Shown: piece by piece, positions 1 to 6,308 of the stretch
Position numbering within the stretch: position 1 is the first letter of the stretch
Layout: each line of letters starts with the position of its first letter
Program-made: the position numbers and the translations under genes
Source of the DNA: Tannerella sp.
GTDB taxonomy: Bacteria; Bacteroidota; Bacteroidia; Bacteroidales; Tannerellaceae
DNA length: 6,908 nucleotides
Assembly: GCA_031259505.1 (NCBI GenBank)
Contig: JAIRLL010000113.1
Span: forward strand, 1 to 6,908
Reading direction: 5' to 3'
Notes under the pieces: model-generated
The model's input: the letters and a program-made list of their open reading frames with translations, nothing else
The model's database searches: none
What the model was told of the DNA's origin: nothing

Positions 1-41
1 GTGATTCTGCCGGAAGGCCCCGTCATGACGACAGATGTCAT
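1..41 (-). CDS. Possible start of a downstream gene, partial (runs off left edge)
   Basis: An open minus-strand frame begins at an ATG at 39-41 and stays open to the window edge, giving MTSVVMTGPSGRI followed by a codon starting AC (Thr). An in-frame ATG at 72-74 would extend it by 11 residues, and another lies at 24-26. A short hydrophobic strand followed by TGPSGRI is reminiscent of the first beta strand and glycine-rich loop of Rossmann-fold NAD(P)-binding proteins (TGxxGxxG), but the third glycine position would be Thr, so the match is incomplete. It lies 54 nt after the DUF6807 stop on the same strand, as a next operon member would. Only 13 codons are visible, so a chance open frame is quite possible and no function is assigned. 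Confidence 0.25.
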   Translation of the reverse strand, partial: MTSVVMTGPSGRI

Positions 42-74
42 TGCCGACAGCCCCGTTGCTGTCGGCAATGGCAT
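35..74 (-). other. Strong hairpin downstream of the DUF6807 gene
   Basis: The bases 39-51 and 58-70 form a perfect 13-bp inverted repeat (core ATTGCCGACAGC / GCTGTCGGCAAT) around a 6-base loop (CCCGTT). After one mismatch the pairing continues for 3 bp (35-37 with 72-74). It begins 21 nt after the DUF6807 stop codon in the direction of transcription. No T-run follows on the minus strand, so it does not qualify as an intrinsic terminator. It could be a 3'-end stabilising stem, part of a factor-dependent terminator, or a structure covering the start of a following gene, since its lower arm overlaps the ATG at 39-41. Confidence 0.6.
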
Positions 75-84
75 TGTATGGCGG

Positions 85-107
85 CCGGTTCCGGATTATC
101 GAACCGG
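85..107 (-). other. Small hairpin across the DUF6807 stop codon
   Basis: CCGGTTC (85-91) and GAACCGG (101-107) form a 7-bp inverted repeat with a 9-base loop that contains the TAA stop codon at 96-98. No T-run follows. Together with the larger stem at 35-74 it gives two consecutive hairpins at the 3' end of the DUF6807 reading frame. A role in mRNA 3'-end protection or termination is only inferred. Confidence 0.35.
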
Positions 108-1010
108 GGGATTTTCCGCCCTGTACTGTTCGAATGCGGCGGCGATGCCGGCCTGCTCCGTGTCGCCGGCATGGACAAGCACGCGGTAATGCAGCGTGAG
201 CTTTTCGCCTTTTTTCAGGCGCGTATCCCTGTCGTTTTCCGGCCAGTACATCGGGGTAGGGGAGAGGAAGCCGTAGTCGCGCGTGAACCAGGGCGACGGA
301 AACCACGGATTGGAAGGATGCTGCATCACGGCAATCCCTTCGACACCCGTCCGGCGCGTCCCGTAGCAGTCCATCCACGGCGATGCGACTCCGAACGTCG
401 CTTTTTCGCCTTCCTGTCTTTCGGCGTTCGCCATTGTCCCGCCCTGCTCGACCGACAGGTCGGGATCGACCCGGACGCTGAACAGCGAATGATTGGTCTT
501 CTCTATCGTCACGTCCATCAGCATTTCCATTTCGATGTCGAAATCCAGTTGGAAGACCTTTTCCGACGGCGCCGTGACGGTGATCCGGCGGCGGTCGAGG
601 ATGGGCGCTTCCGCATCCGGGCGTTTCCAGATACACTCGTCTTCGATGACTGCGCGTTCGCCACCGGCTTCGACGATACGCGCGCCGAGCGAGACGATGC
701 GGCCGCGCTCAAGCCCTTCCTGCCAGTAGTTACCGCCGTTCACGCGGTCGCACCCGAAGAAGAGCGACGAGTGGTGCGGCCATATGCCGTTGCGCATCGA
801 CGTGACGCCGGCGCCCGACACAGGCCCGTTGACCGGAAAAAAGAACGGATACTTCTCGTCGTCCGCAAAGCGGTAACTTGTAAAAAACTTGTTGCCGACC
901 GTGATGTCGATCCGGCTGCCTGTTTTCACGGCCGAGACGGCCGGGCGTTCGGCTTTCGCCATTATTCCGCAACTGCACGCGAGCAGTGCGATAAAAATCG
1001 TTTTCTTCAT
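96..1010 (-). CDS. Secreted DUF6807-family protein ('PmoA-like' misnomer)
   Basis: This 304-residue protein matches the DUF6807 family, whose members are often labelled 'methane oxygenase PmoA' although nothing links them to membrane methane monooxygenase. The N-terminus is a signal peptide: basic MKK, a hydrophobic stretch to about residue 17, and an AKA cleavage site at 18-20. A lipoprotein alternative at Cys12 (LLAC) is less likely. Family hallmarks are YPFFFPVNGP (54-63), a WPHHSSLFFG motif with paired His79/His80 (77-86), VNGGNYW (90-96), His174, and a C-terminal block with HPSNPWFP (231-238) and RDYGF (244-248). The length is normal for the family. The biochemical activity is unknown to me; homologues commonly sit in sugar-catabolic clusters. 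The conserved histidines suggest a ligand- or metal-binding pocket, which is inference. Export to the periplasm and its position behind susCD suggest it acts on imported saccharides. It appears to have its own promoter. The start is the ATG at 1008-1010, directly before the signal peptide. Confidence 0.88.
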   Translation of the reverse strand: MKKTIFIALLACSCGIMAKAERPAVSAVKTGSRIDITVGNKFFTSYRFADDEKYPFFFPVNGPVSGAGVTSMRNGIWPHHSSLFFGCDRVNGGNYWQEGLERGRIVSLGARIVEAGGERAVIEDECIWKRPDAEAPILDRRRITVTAPSEKVFQLDFDIEMEMLMDVTIEKTNHSLFSVRVDPDLSVEQGGTMANAERQEGEKATFGVASPWMDCYGTRRTGVEGIAVMQHPSNPWFPSPWFTRDYGFLSPTPMYWPENDRDTRLKKGEKLTLHYRVLVHAGDTEQAGIAAAFEQYRAENPPVR

Positions 1011-1042
1011 TTGATGATTTGTTTATAGATTTATATTTTCCT

Positions 1043-1051
1043 GCAAAAGTA
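1043..1051 (-). promoter_or_regulatory. Bacteroidota -7 promoter box for the DUF6807 gene
   Basis: On the minus strand the bases read TACTTTTGC, an exact match to the Bacteroides primary-sigma -7 consensus TAnnTTTG. The box lies 32 nt before the DUF6807 ATG, leaving room for a leader of roughly 25 nt that is AT-rich and has no Shine-Dalgarno motif. A good -33 TTTG is missing; the best candidate at the usual distance is TTTC at 1070-1073, inside the loop of the upstream terminator hairpin. Either this promoter is weak or activator-dependent, or the match is chance in a T-rich stretch. Confidence 0.5.
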
Positions 1052-1053
1052 TC

Positions 1054-1091
1054 AAAAAGGACAGTCGCCGAAAGCAGCGACTGTCTTTTTT
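1054..1091 (-). terminator. Intrinsic terminator after susD
   Basis: GACAGTCGC (1060-1068) pairs perfectly with GCGACTGTC (1077-1085), a 9-bp GC-rich stem with an 8-base loop. On the minus strand it is followed by CTTTTT (1059-1054), the U-tract expected for factor-independent termination. It starts 18 nt after the SusD stop codon. The T-run on the other side (1086-1091) makes it nearly symmetrical, so it could also work on the plus strand, although no plus-strand gene is seen to need it. It would limit read-through from susCD into the DUF6807 gene. Confidence 0.8.
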
Positions 1092-1103
1092 CAGTTTAAT
1101 TAA

Positions 1104-3011
1104 TTATTTCGGACCTAAAACCGTTCCTTCCTTGGGCACAGTCAGCGCCGGCTGGTTGTTTTCCGCGCCGGGATAGCCGATGTTCTGGTTGATCACGCCT
1201 TTCAGGTTGGTGTTGATCGCGCTTGCCGGCACCGGCCACAGGATGTGGTGGACGCTGATTTTGTATTCAGCCCAGCGGTGGCTCACGCCTTTGTTATAGA
1301 AGTTGTTCTTCGCCATCACCCAGTCGTACCAGAAGTTGATGCCTTCCTGCTTGACGTTCGAGCCTGTCCCGCCGGGGCCGGAGAAGTTGTCTAACCGGTA
1401 GACGCGGTTGCCGAACACCTCGCACGGCCGTCCCGTTTTGGCAAAGAGGTAGGAGACGCGCGTCAGTTCGACATGGCGGTTTTCCTCGTAGTAGAGTTCG
1501 CGGGCGCGTTCGTCCAGAATCTCGCCGATGGTGATGTCGGAGGCCGTGAGCGGTTCGGCTCCGGCGCGACGGCGGACGACGTTCAGCGCTTCGGCAGCCT
1601 CCTGCGGCTGGTTTTTCCAGTAGTAGCACTCGCCCAGCATCAGCCATACTTCGGCCGAGCGGTAGATGTACCACGGCGTCTGTCCGCCCTGCCATGTCGT
1701 TGCCAGCGGGTCGGGGACAAACGTCTTGTAGTGCGGCCACTGATACCAGCAGCGGATCGTGTCTTCGATCGCCATGGATTCCAGCTTGATGATATTCTTG
1801 CCGTACCATTCGTTGCCGGCGGCTTTCAGCGCGGGGCTGTTGTAGCGCAGGTCGCTGATGGCGCGCCAGCTGTCGCGGTTGTAGACGCCGCGCATGTCGT
1901 TAACCTCCTTGTCGGCGCGCCAGATGGTGTACTGAAAGTAATTGGTAGCCCGTGCGCGCCCGATGCCGCGGCCGTAGGTTTTGTTCAGGTCCATTTCCGG
2001 GTCGGTTTCGTCGGGGTCGATAGCCTGGCTGGTGCCGGGCTGTCCGTCGGGCGTGCGCATCTGGCCGCTGTTCCAGAACGGTACGCAGTTGCGCATGATA
2101 TTGATAATATCGGAGCCGTCGACGCCGGGATACGAAACTACGTACATCAGCCCTTCGGTGTTGCTCATGTCGAGTTTGGCTTCCACGCTGTGCAGGTCGT
2201 GCATCAGGTTGGTGCGCGCTTTGGTGCGGTTGGGCGTGAAGCGTTCGGTCATCAGCGGATATTTGGCGGTGATTTCACGTCCGACGGCTATGGCGCGGTC
2301 GAAATCGCCGAGCGCCATGCTGACTTTCATCAGCAGCACGCCGCAGGCCGCTTTCGAGGTGCGCCCGCGGTCAACAACTTCCGGCACCCACTGGTAAGCA
2401 AATTCCAGTTCCGACTGTATTTTCTCCAGTATGCTCCACCGGTCGTAGGTGTAGAAGTCGTACTTCGGCTCGCTGATTTCCCAGTCCAGATAGGGCACGT
2501 CGCCATACTGGTGCGTCAGCTTGTAGTAGCGATACGCCCGCTGGAAATACGCCGCTCCGAGCACGGCGTTGCGTTCGGCTTCGCTCTCGTACTCGGCGTC
2601 GTCGATGCGGGCAACGACCACGTTGGCGTATTTGATGCCCTTGTATCCCTCTTCCCAGTACCAGCCGGTTTTCGTCCGGTCGCCGTTGTTCAGATCGAGG
2701 TCGGGCAGGAGCGTGTTGTCGATGTCCATTGCGGGGCCGGCCTTGTCGGTCGTGCCTTCCACGCAGATGTCCGAGAGAATCATCTCGGTAATCATCGGCG
2801 CGGCGTCGCCGAAAAATTCGTGCCGCATGTTGCGTTCGCAGGTGGTCAGCGCCGAATAGAAGCCGGCGGCGTCGACGTAGGAATTTTCCGGCGTGTAGAA
2901 CGACAGCGGTTCGGGCTTGAGCCACTCTTCGCTGCAGGCGCACAGGGCGCACAGGGCGCACAGCGCGACAGTCGCCGTCAATAAACGGTATTTTATACTT
3001 GTTGCTTTCAT
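1104..3011 (-). CDS. SusD/RagB-like nutrient-binding outer-membrane lipoprotein
   Basis: This 635-residue protein is a SusD-family surface glycan-binding lipoprotein, the partner of the SusC-like transporter encoded just upstream. The signal peptide ends in a run of Ala-Leu-Cys repeats; Cys26 (LCAC, then SEEWLKPEP) is the best lipidation site, although Cys at -2 of the lipobox is unusual. The N-terminal SusD-like domain with TPR-type helices includes YWEEGYKGIKYANVV (118-132) and AAYFQRAYRYYKL (153-165) followed by YGDVPYL (169-175). The C-terminal RagB/SusD domain has YIYRSAEVWLMLGE (448-461), ALNVVRRRAGAEPL (475-488), and ILDERARELYYEENRHVELTR (498-518) split by the usual ER..EL..E..R pattern, ending with WPVPASAINTN (592-602) and QNIGYPG (609-615). 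It is somewhat longer than classical SusD (about 550 residues). It starts 9 nt after the susC stop, so co-transcription and probably translational coupling are expected. The ligand cannot be inferred, since binding residues in this family diverge strongly. Confidence 0.95.
   Translation of the reverse strand: MKATSIKYRLLTATVALCALCALCACSEEWLKPEPLSFYTPENSYVDAAGFYSALTTCERNMRHEFFGDAAPMITEMILSDICVEGTTDKAGPAMDIDNTLLPDLDLNNGDRTKTGWYWEEGYKGIKYANVVVARIDDAEYESEAERNAVLGAAYFQRAYRYYKLTHQYGDVPYLDWEISEPKYDFYTYDRWSILEKIQSELEFAYQWVPEVVDRGRTSKAACGVLLMKVSMALGDFDRAIAVGREITAKYPLMTERFTPNRTKARTNLMHDLHSVEAKLDMSNTEGLMYVVSYPGVDGSDIINIMRNCVPFWNSGQMRTPDGQPGTSQAIDPDETDPEMDLNKTYGRGIGRARATNYFQYTIWRADKEVNDMRGVYNRDSWRAISDLRYNSPALKAAGNEWYGKNIIKLESMAIEDTIRCWYQWPHYKTFVPDPLATTWQGGQTPWYIYRSAEVWLMLGECYYWKNQPQEAAEALNVVRRRAGAEPLTASDITIGEILDERARELYYEENRHVELTRVSYLFAKTGRPCEVFGNRVYRLDNFSGPGGTGSNVKQEGINFWYDWVMAKNNFYNKGVSHRWAEYKISVHHILWPVPASAINTNLKGVINQNIGYPGAENNQPALTVPKEGTVLGPK
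2937..2963 (-). repeat. Three perfect 9-bp tandem repeats in the SusD signal peptide
   Basis: The plus strand carries GGCGCACAG three times without a mismatch (2937-2945, 2946-2954, 2955-2963). Read on the coding strand this gives the repeated Leu-Cys-Ala of the SusD signal peptide (about residues 17-25), immediately before lipidated Cys26. Because the unit is 9 bp, gain or loss of a copy by replication slippage keeps the frame and only changes the length of the hydrophobic core by three residues. Confidence 0.9.
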
Positions 3012-3020
3012 ACGATATAA

Positions 3021-6000
3021 TTATAATGTAAAGTTCAGACTCAGATTGAATGTTCGCGGCGTGGGCGTACTGGTGTCCGCCTCCTTATTGTCGCTGTAGT
3101 TCCATCCCCGTTCGGGATCCCAGAAGTTCCAGTGAGGCGAGAAGACGGCGGCGTTGCGCACGCTTGCCGACAGACGGAGATTCTCTACTTTGATTTTCCG
3201 CAGCAGGTTTTTCGGTACGTTATACGAAAGCGTCACGTTGTCGAGCCGTATGAACGAGCGTTCCAGATAATACGTGCCGAGGTTTTTCGAGCCGATGCGG
3301 GCGTAGTCGTTGATCGGGTTTTCGGGCGTCCAGCGGGGGCGGACGTAGTCGGAGTTGCGATCGGGGAAGCCCTGCGTGTTGGCCGCGTAGTTGTACTGGT
3401 CGTATTGCCCCCAGTAGGAATACAGCATGAACGAGAACGTGAAGTCGCGCATGAAATTAAATTCGTTGCGCCACGTCCAGCGGAAGCGCGGCGTTTTGTA
3501 TCCCTGGAAAGTCTTGTCGTCGTCGGTCAGCACGCCGTCGCCGTCCCTGTCCCAGTATTTGAAGTCGCCGGGCTGGAGGCCGTATTTGGCGGCTTCTTCC
3601 TTCTCGTTTGCCTGCCATACGCCGAGGCGTTCGTAGTCCCATATCCGGTCGGGATCCTGTCCGATAAACCACTTGTTTTTGACGTCGTCGGCTTCCTTCT
3701 GCCCGGTGACGTTGCCGGCGTCGTCGAGCACGTCGACCATGTCGCCATAGAGGTGTACGATTTTGCGTCGGTTGAGCGAGAAGTTGACGGACGAGGTCCA
3801 GTTCAGGTTTTGCGTGTTGAGGACGTTGGCGTTGAGCGTGATTTCGAGGCCGCGGTTGGCTATCTGTCCCAGGTTGGCCGCCACGCTGCTGAAGCCTGTG
3901 ATTTCGGGCAGGGCGCGGTCGACGAGCAGGTCGTTCGTGTGCGAGAGGTAGCCTTCGATCGTGCCGCTCAGCCGGTCGCCGAGGAGCGCGAAGTCGAGCC
4001 CGACGTTATACGACGCCGTGCTTTCCCATTTCAGACCGGCGTTCGACATGCGGTTGACGTAGAGTTGCGACGAGATGTATATGTTGCCGTTCTGGTCGAT
4101 ATAGGGGTGCGCGCCGGAGGTCATGTCCGACAGCGCGTCGTAGCGACCGATGGAGCGGTTGCCGTTCTGCCCCCACGAGAAGCGCAGCTTGCCGTAGGAG
4201 AAGACGTCGGCCAGCGGTTCCATGAAACGTTCCGAAGTGAAGACCCATCCCAGCGCGAGGGCGGGGAAGGTGGCGCGGGGATGCCGCTGCCCGAAGGCCG
4301 AGAATCCGTCGCGACGTATCGAGGCGGTGAGCATGTATTTGTTGCGCAGCGAATAGAAGACGCGACCCATCAGCGCGTCGCCCGTCTGGTACTGGTCGTC
4401 GCTCTCGTTGAGCGGAATCGTGCCCGCCTGCATCCGGTGATAGCCCAGCACGTCGCTCGGCGAGAACTGCGTGGTCGACATCTTCTGCTTCCACGACTGA
4501 TACTGTTCGGCGTTGGCCAGCAGCGTCACTTCCACGTTGTGGATACGGTTGAACTCCCGTTTCCAGCGCAGGATATTGTCGATCTGCCACGAGAAGATTT
4601 TTTCGGTCTCGCGCGTCGATTCGCCGCCTTTGGCCGTCCATTCGAAATTTCCCGACGAATCGTGGTTGTAGTATTCATAGAACTGGTAGCGCGGGATGTA
4701 GTTCATCTGGTATTCGAACCCGAAGGGCAGCGTCAGTCGCGCATAGAGGTTCGAGTTCAGGGTGGTATACATCTTTTTGCGGTCGCGGTACATGTTTTCG
4801 TAGAAGGGATTCGGCCCCTCCCGGTCGTTACCGGGAAAGAGGATCAGAAATTCGTCGACGTCGGGATTGCCAATTTCGTTGGCGGCAAACGGCGTGACGC
4901 GAATCATGTTGCCCCAGATACAGGGTATGGAACTCTCGTCGCGCGAGGAGAAGCCGGTGTTCATGCCGACCGACAGCCAGTCGGTGATTTTCGATTCGAG
5001 GTTGAGCCGCGTGCGGACGGTGGAAAACGCATCGTCGACGACGATACCTTCGCGGTCGGCATATCCCAGCGACCAGTAGTACGTCAGGTTGTCCGTCTGA
5101 TTGGAAATGCCGACCGTGTAGTCCTGCTGCAAGCCTGTCTGGAGCACCAGATCGCTCCAGTTCGTGAAGCGTCTTTTCAGGTAGTTGGCTATTTCCGGCG
5201 CTTTAAATTCGAGGCGCGAGAGGTAGGTAGTCAGCAACTGGTCTTCGGTGACCGACGACACGGGCGTCCCCTGGTCGTAGTTGTACCAGTCGAGCTGGCT
5301 CACGCCCTGCAGTTTGCGCGGGTCGACAAACATCTGCGGATACTGCGCCAGATATTCGTCCGTGCGCTTTCCGCGCTCGTAGTCGTAGCGCCAGTCGAGG
5401 ATACTCTGCTCGTCGTAGATTGCCGGCACGTCGGCCGCCTGCGCAATGCCGACGTTTGCATTGAAGCTGATCAGCGGTTTGCCGCTTCTGCCACGTTTGG
5501 TATTGATCACCACCACGCCGTTGGCCGACTTGGCGCCGTATACGGCCGCCGAGCTGGCGTCTTTCAGTATGTCGATCGTTTCGATGTCCATCGGATTGAT
5601 GTCTTCCAGCGCGCCTTCGTAGATGACGCCGTCGACCACAAGCAGCGGCGACGTGCTCGCCTTGAGCGAGTTTTTGCCGCGAATCTGCAGGTCGGCATTA
5701 CCCTTGGCGTTCGTCGACATCGTCGTGGAGATGCCCGCCGAGTTGGCGCGCAGCAGGTCCTGCACCGTGCGCGGCGCTTCGGCCGCAAGGTTTTCGGTCT
5801 TCACGGTCGAGATGGCGCCCGTCAGGTCGCGTTTCTTGGCCGTGCCATAGCCGATGACCACCACTTCTTCGAGATTCTGCAAATCCTCCTTCATCACCAC
5901 ATTCACGACGCTGCCCGAAGCGACGGCGTCCTGCGTCGTAAAGCCGATGTACGAGAACGTGAGCGTCACGTGCTGACGGGTCACCCTCAGTGAGTACTTC

Positions 6001-6233
6001 CCGTTCACGTCCGTCACCGTGCCGTTGCCCGCAGCATCCTTCTGGACGATATTCACGCCCGCAAGCGGTTCGCCCGACACATCGGTCACGGCGCCGCTCA
6101 CTACGTATCCGTCCTGGGCTGCCGCGCCCTGCGTCGCAACGCAGCACAGCCAGCCCGCCAAAACAGTCATCCCGGCCACGCGCGCAGGCAAGGCGCGGAA
6201 CGACTGCAAGATTGATAGAAATTTTTCTTTCAT
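3021..6233 (-). CDS. SusC/RagA-like TonB-dependent outer-membrane transporter
   Basis: This 1070-residue protein is a SusC-family TonB-dependent transporter that imports saccharides captured by its SusD partner. A signal peptide (hydrophobic core about 20-34, cleavage probably at AAA-Q, 37-40) leads into a carboxypeptidase-regulatory-like beta domain (about 43-115: VSGAVTDVSGEPLAGVNI, GTVTDVNGKYSL). Then comes the family signature LEEVVVIGYGTAKKRDLTGA (121-140), which includes the TonB box region, and the plug domain to about residue 247 with LQIRGKNSL (182-190), VVDGVIYEG (199-207) and VYGAKSANGVVVINTKRG (231-248). The remainder is the beta barrel, ending in FNLSLNFTL, a typical aromatic/hydrophobic outer-membrane terminus. 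A DxDxDG loop (895-906) lies in the C-terminal barrel, as in many SusC proteins. Length and order are normal and no frameshift is seen. The extra N-terminal domain does not by itself indicate a sigma-regulator (STN) type receptor, as no STN domain is present. The ATG at 6231-6233 is chosen because it directly precedes the signal peptide. Confidence 0.96.
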   Translation of the reverse strand: MKEKFLSILQSFRALPARVAGMTVLAGWLCCVATQGAAAQDGYVVSGAVTDVSGEPLAGVNIVQKDAAGNGTVTDVNGKYSLRVTRQHVTLTFSYIGFTTQDAVASGSVVNVVMKEDLQNLEEVVVIGYGTAKKRDLTGAISTVKTENLAAEAPRTVQDLLRANSAGISTTMSTNAKGNADLQIRGKNSLKASTSPLLVVDGVIYEGALEDINPMDIETIDILKDASSAAVYGAKSANGVVVINTKRGRSGKPLISFNANVGIAQAADVPAIYDEQSILDWRYDYERGKRTDEYLAQYPQMFVDPRKLQGVSQLDWYNYDQGTPVSSVTEDQLLTTYLSRLEFKAPEIANYLKRRFTNWSDLVLQTGLQQDYTVGISNQTDNLTYYWSLGYADREGIVVDDAFSTVRTRLNLESKITDWLSVGMNTGFSSRDESSIPCIWGNMIRVTPFAANEIGNPDVDEFLILFPGNDREGPNPFYENMYRDRKKMYTTLNSNLYARLTLPFGFEYQMNYIPRYQFYEYYNHDSSGNFEWTAKGGESTRETEKIFSWQIDNILRWKREFNRIHNVEVTLLANAEQYQSWKQKMSTTQFSPSDVLGYHRMQAGTIPLNESDDQYQTGDALMGRVFYSLRNKYMLTASIRRDGFSAFGQRHPRATFPALALGWVFTSERFMEPLADVFSYGKLRFSWGQNGNRSIGRYDALSDMTSGAHPYIDQNGNIYISSQLYVNRMSNAGLKWESTASYNVGLDFALLGDRLSGTIEGYLSHTNDLLVDRALPEITGFSSVAANLGQIANRGLEITLNANVLNTQNLNWTSSVNFSLNRRKIVHLYGDMVDVLDDAGNVTGQKEADDVKNKWFIGQDPDRIWDYERLGVWQANEKEEAAKYGLQPGDFKYWDRDGDGVLTDDDKTFQGYKTPRFRWTWRNEFNFMRDFTFSFMLYSYWGQYDQYNYAANTQGFPDRNSDYVRPRWTPENPINDYARIGSKNLGTYYLERSFIRLDNVTLSYNVPKNLLRKIKVENLRLSASVRNAAVFSPHWNFWDPERGWNYSDNKEADTSTPTPRTFNLSLNFTL

Positions 6234-6278
6234 GATAAAAACATTTTTAAATTAGATAATAGAATAAATAAAAAATAT
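6230..6278 (-). promoter_or_regulatory. Very AT-rich leader before susC with a four-codon ORF at the start
   Basis: Between 6235 and 6278 only three of 44 bases are G or C, in sharp contrast to the GC-rich genes on both sides. Such unstructured leaders replace Shine-Dalgarno motifs in Bacteroidota, and none is present here. I find no exact TAnnTTTG box in the 75-nt gap, so the promoter is either non-canonical or located upstream of the preceding gene. A mini-ORF, ATG TTT TTA TCA TGA (6244 down to 6230), ends in an ATGA overlap with the susC start codon. This may be chance. Confidence 0.4.
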
Positions 6279-6308
6279 CGGTTTTCCGTTTCATGCCGTT
6301 GCGTTTCG

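Noticed and set aside
1..189. A plus-strand open frame starting with GTG at the left edge
   Set aside because: Most of it overlaps the DUF6807 gene in antisense, its start is only the first base of the window, and the translation shows no family features.
96..1010. Annotation of the DUF6807 protein as a methane monooxygenase subunit
   Set aside because: There are no transmembrane helices beyond the signal peptide, no companion PmoB/PmoC genes, and the context is a sugar-uptake locus.
78..1028. A 316-codon open frame on the plus strand opposite the DUF6807 gene
   Set aside because: It is codon-aligned antisense with no recognisable domain or signal. The minus-strand protein has a signal peptide and family motifs.
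1473..2984. A 503-codon open frame on the plus strand opposite susD
   Set aside because: It is also codon-aligned with the sense gene and explained by the same codon bias. The SusD reading has all family motifs.
3132..5993. A 953-codon open frame on the plus strand opposite susC
   Set aside because: It is codon-aligned with susC, so it stays open merely because the sense gene rarely uses TTA, CTA or TCA codons. The protein is rich in Val, Arg and His without recognisable domains, while the sense strand encodes a complete SusC.
6274..6291. A possible terminator (CGG-AAAA-CCG followed by a T-rich run on the minus strand) between the hypothetical gene and susC
   Set aside because: The stem is only three base pairs and the T-rich run is part of a generally AT-rich leader, so termination is not supported.
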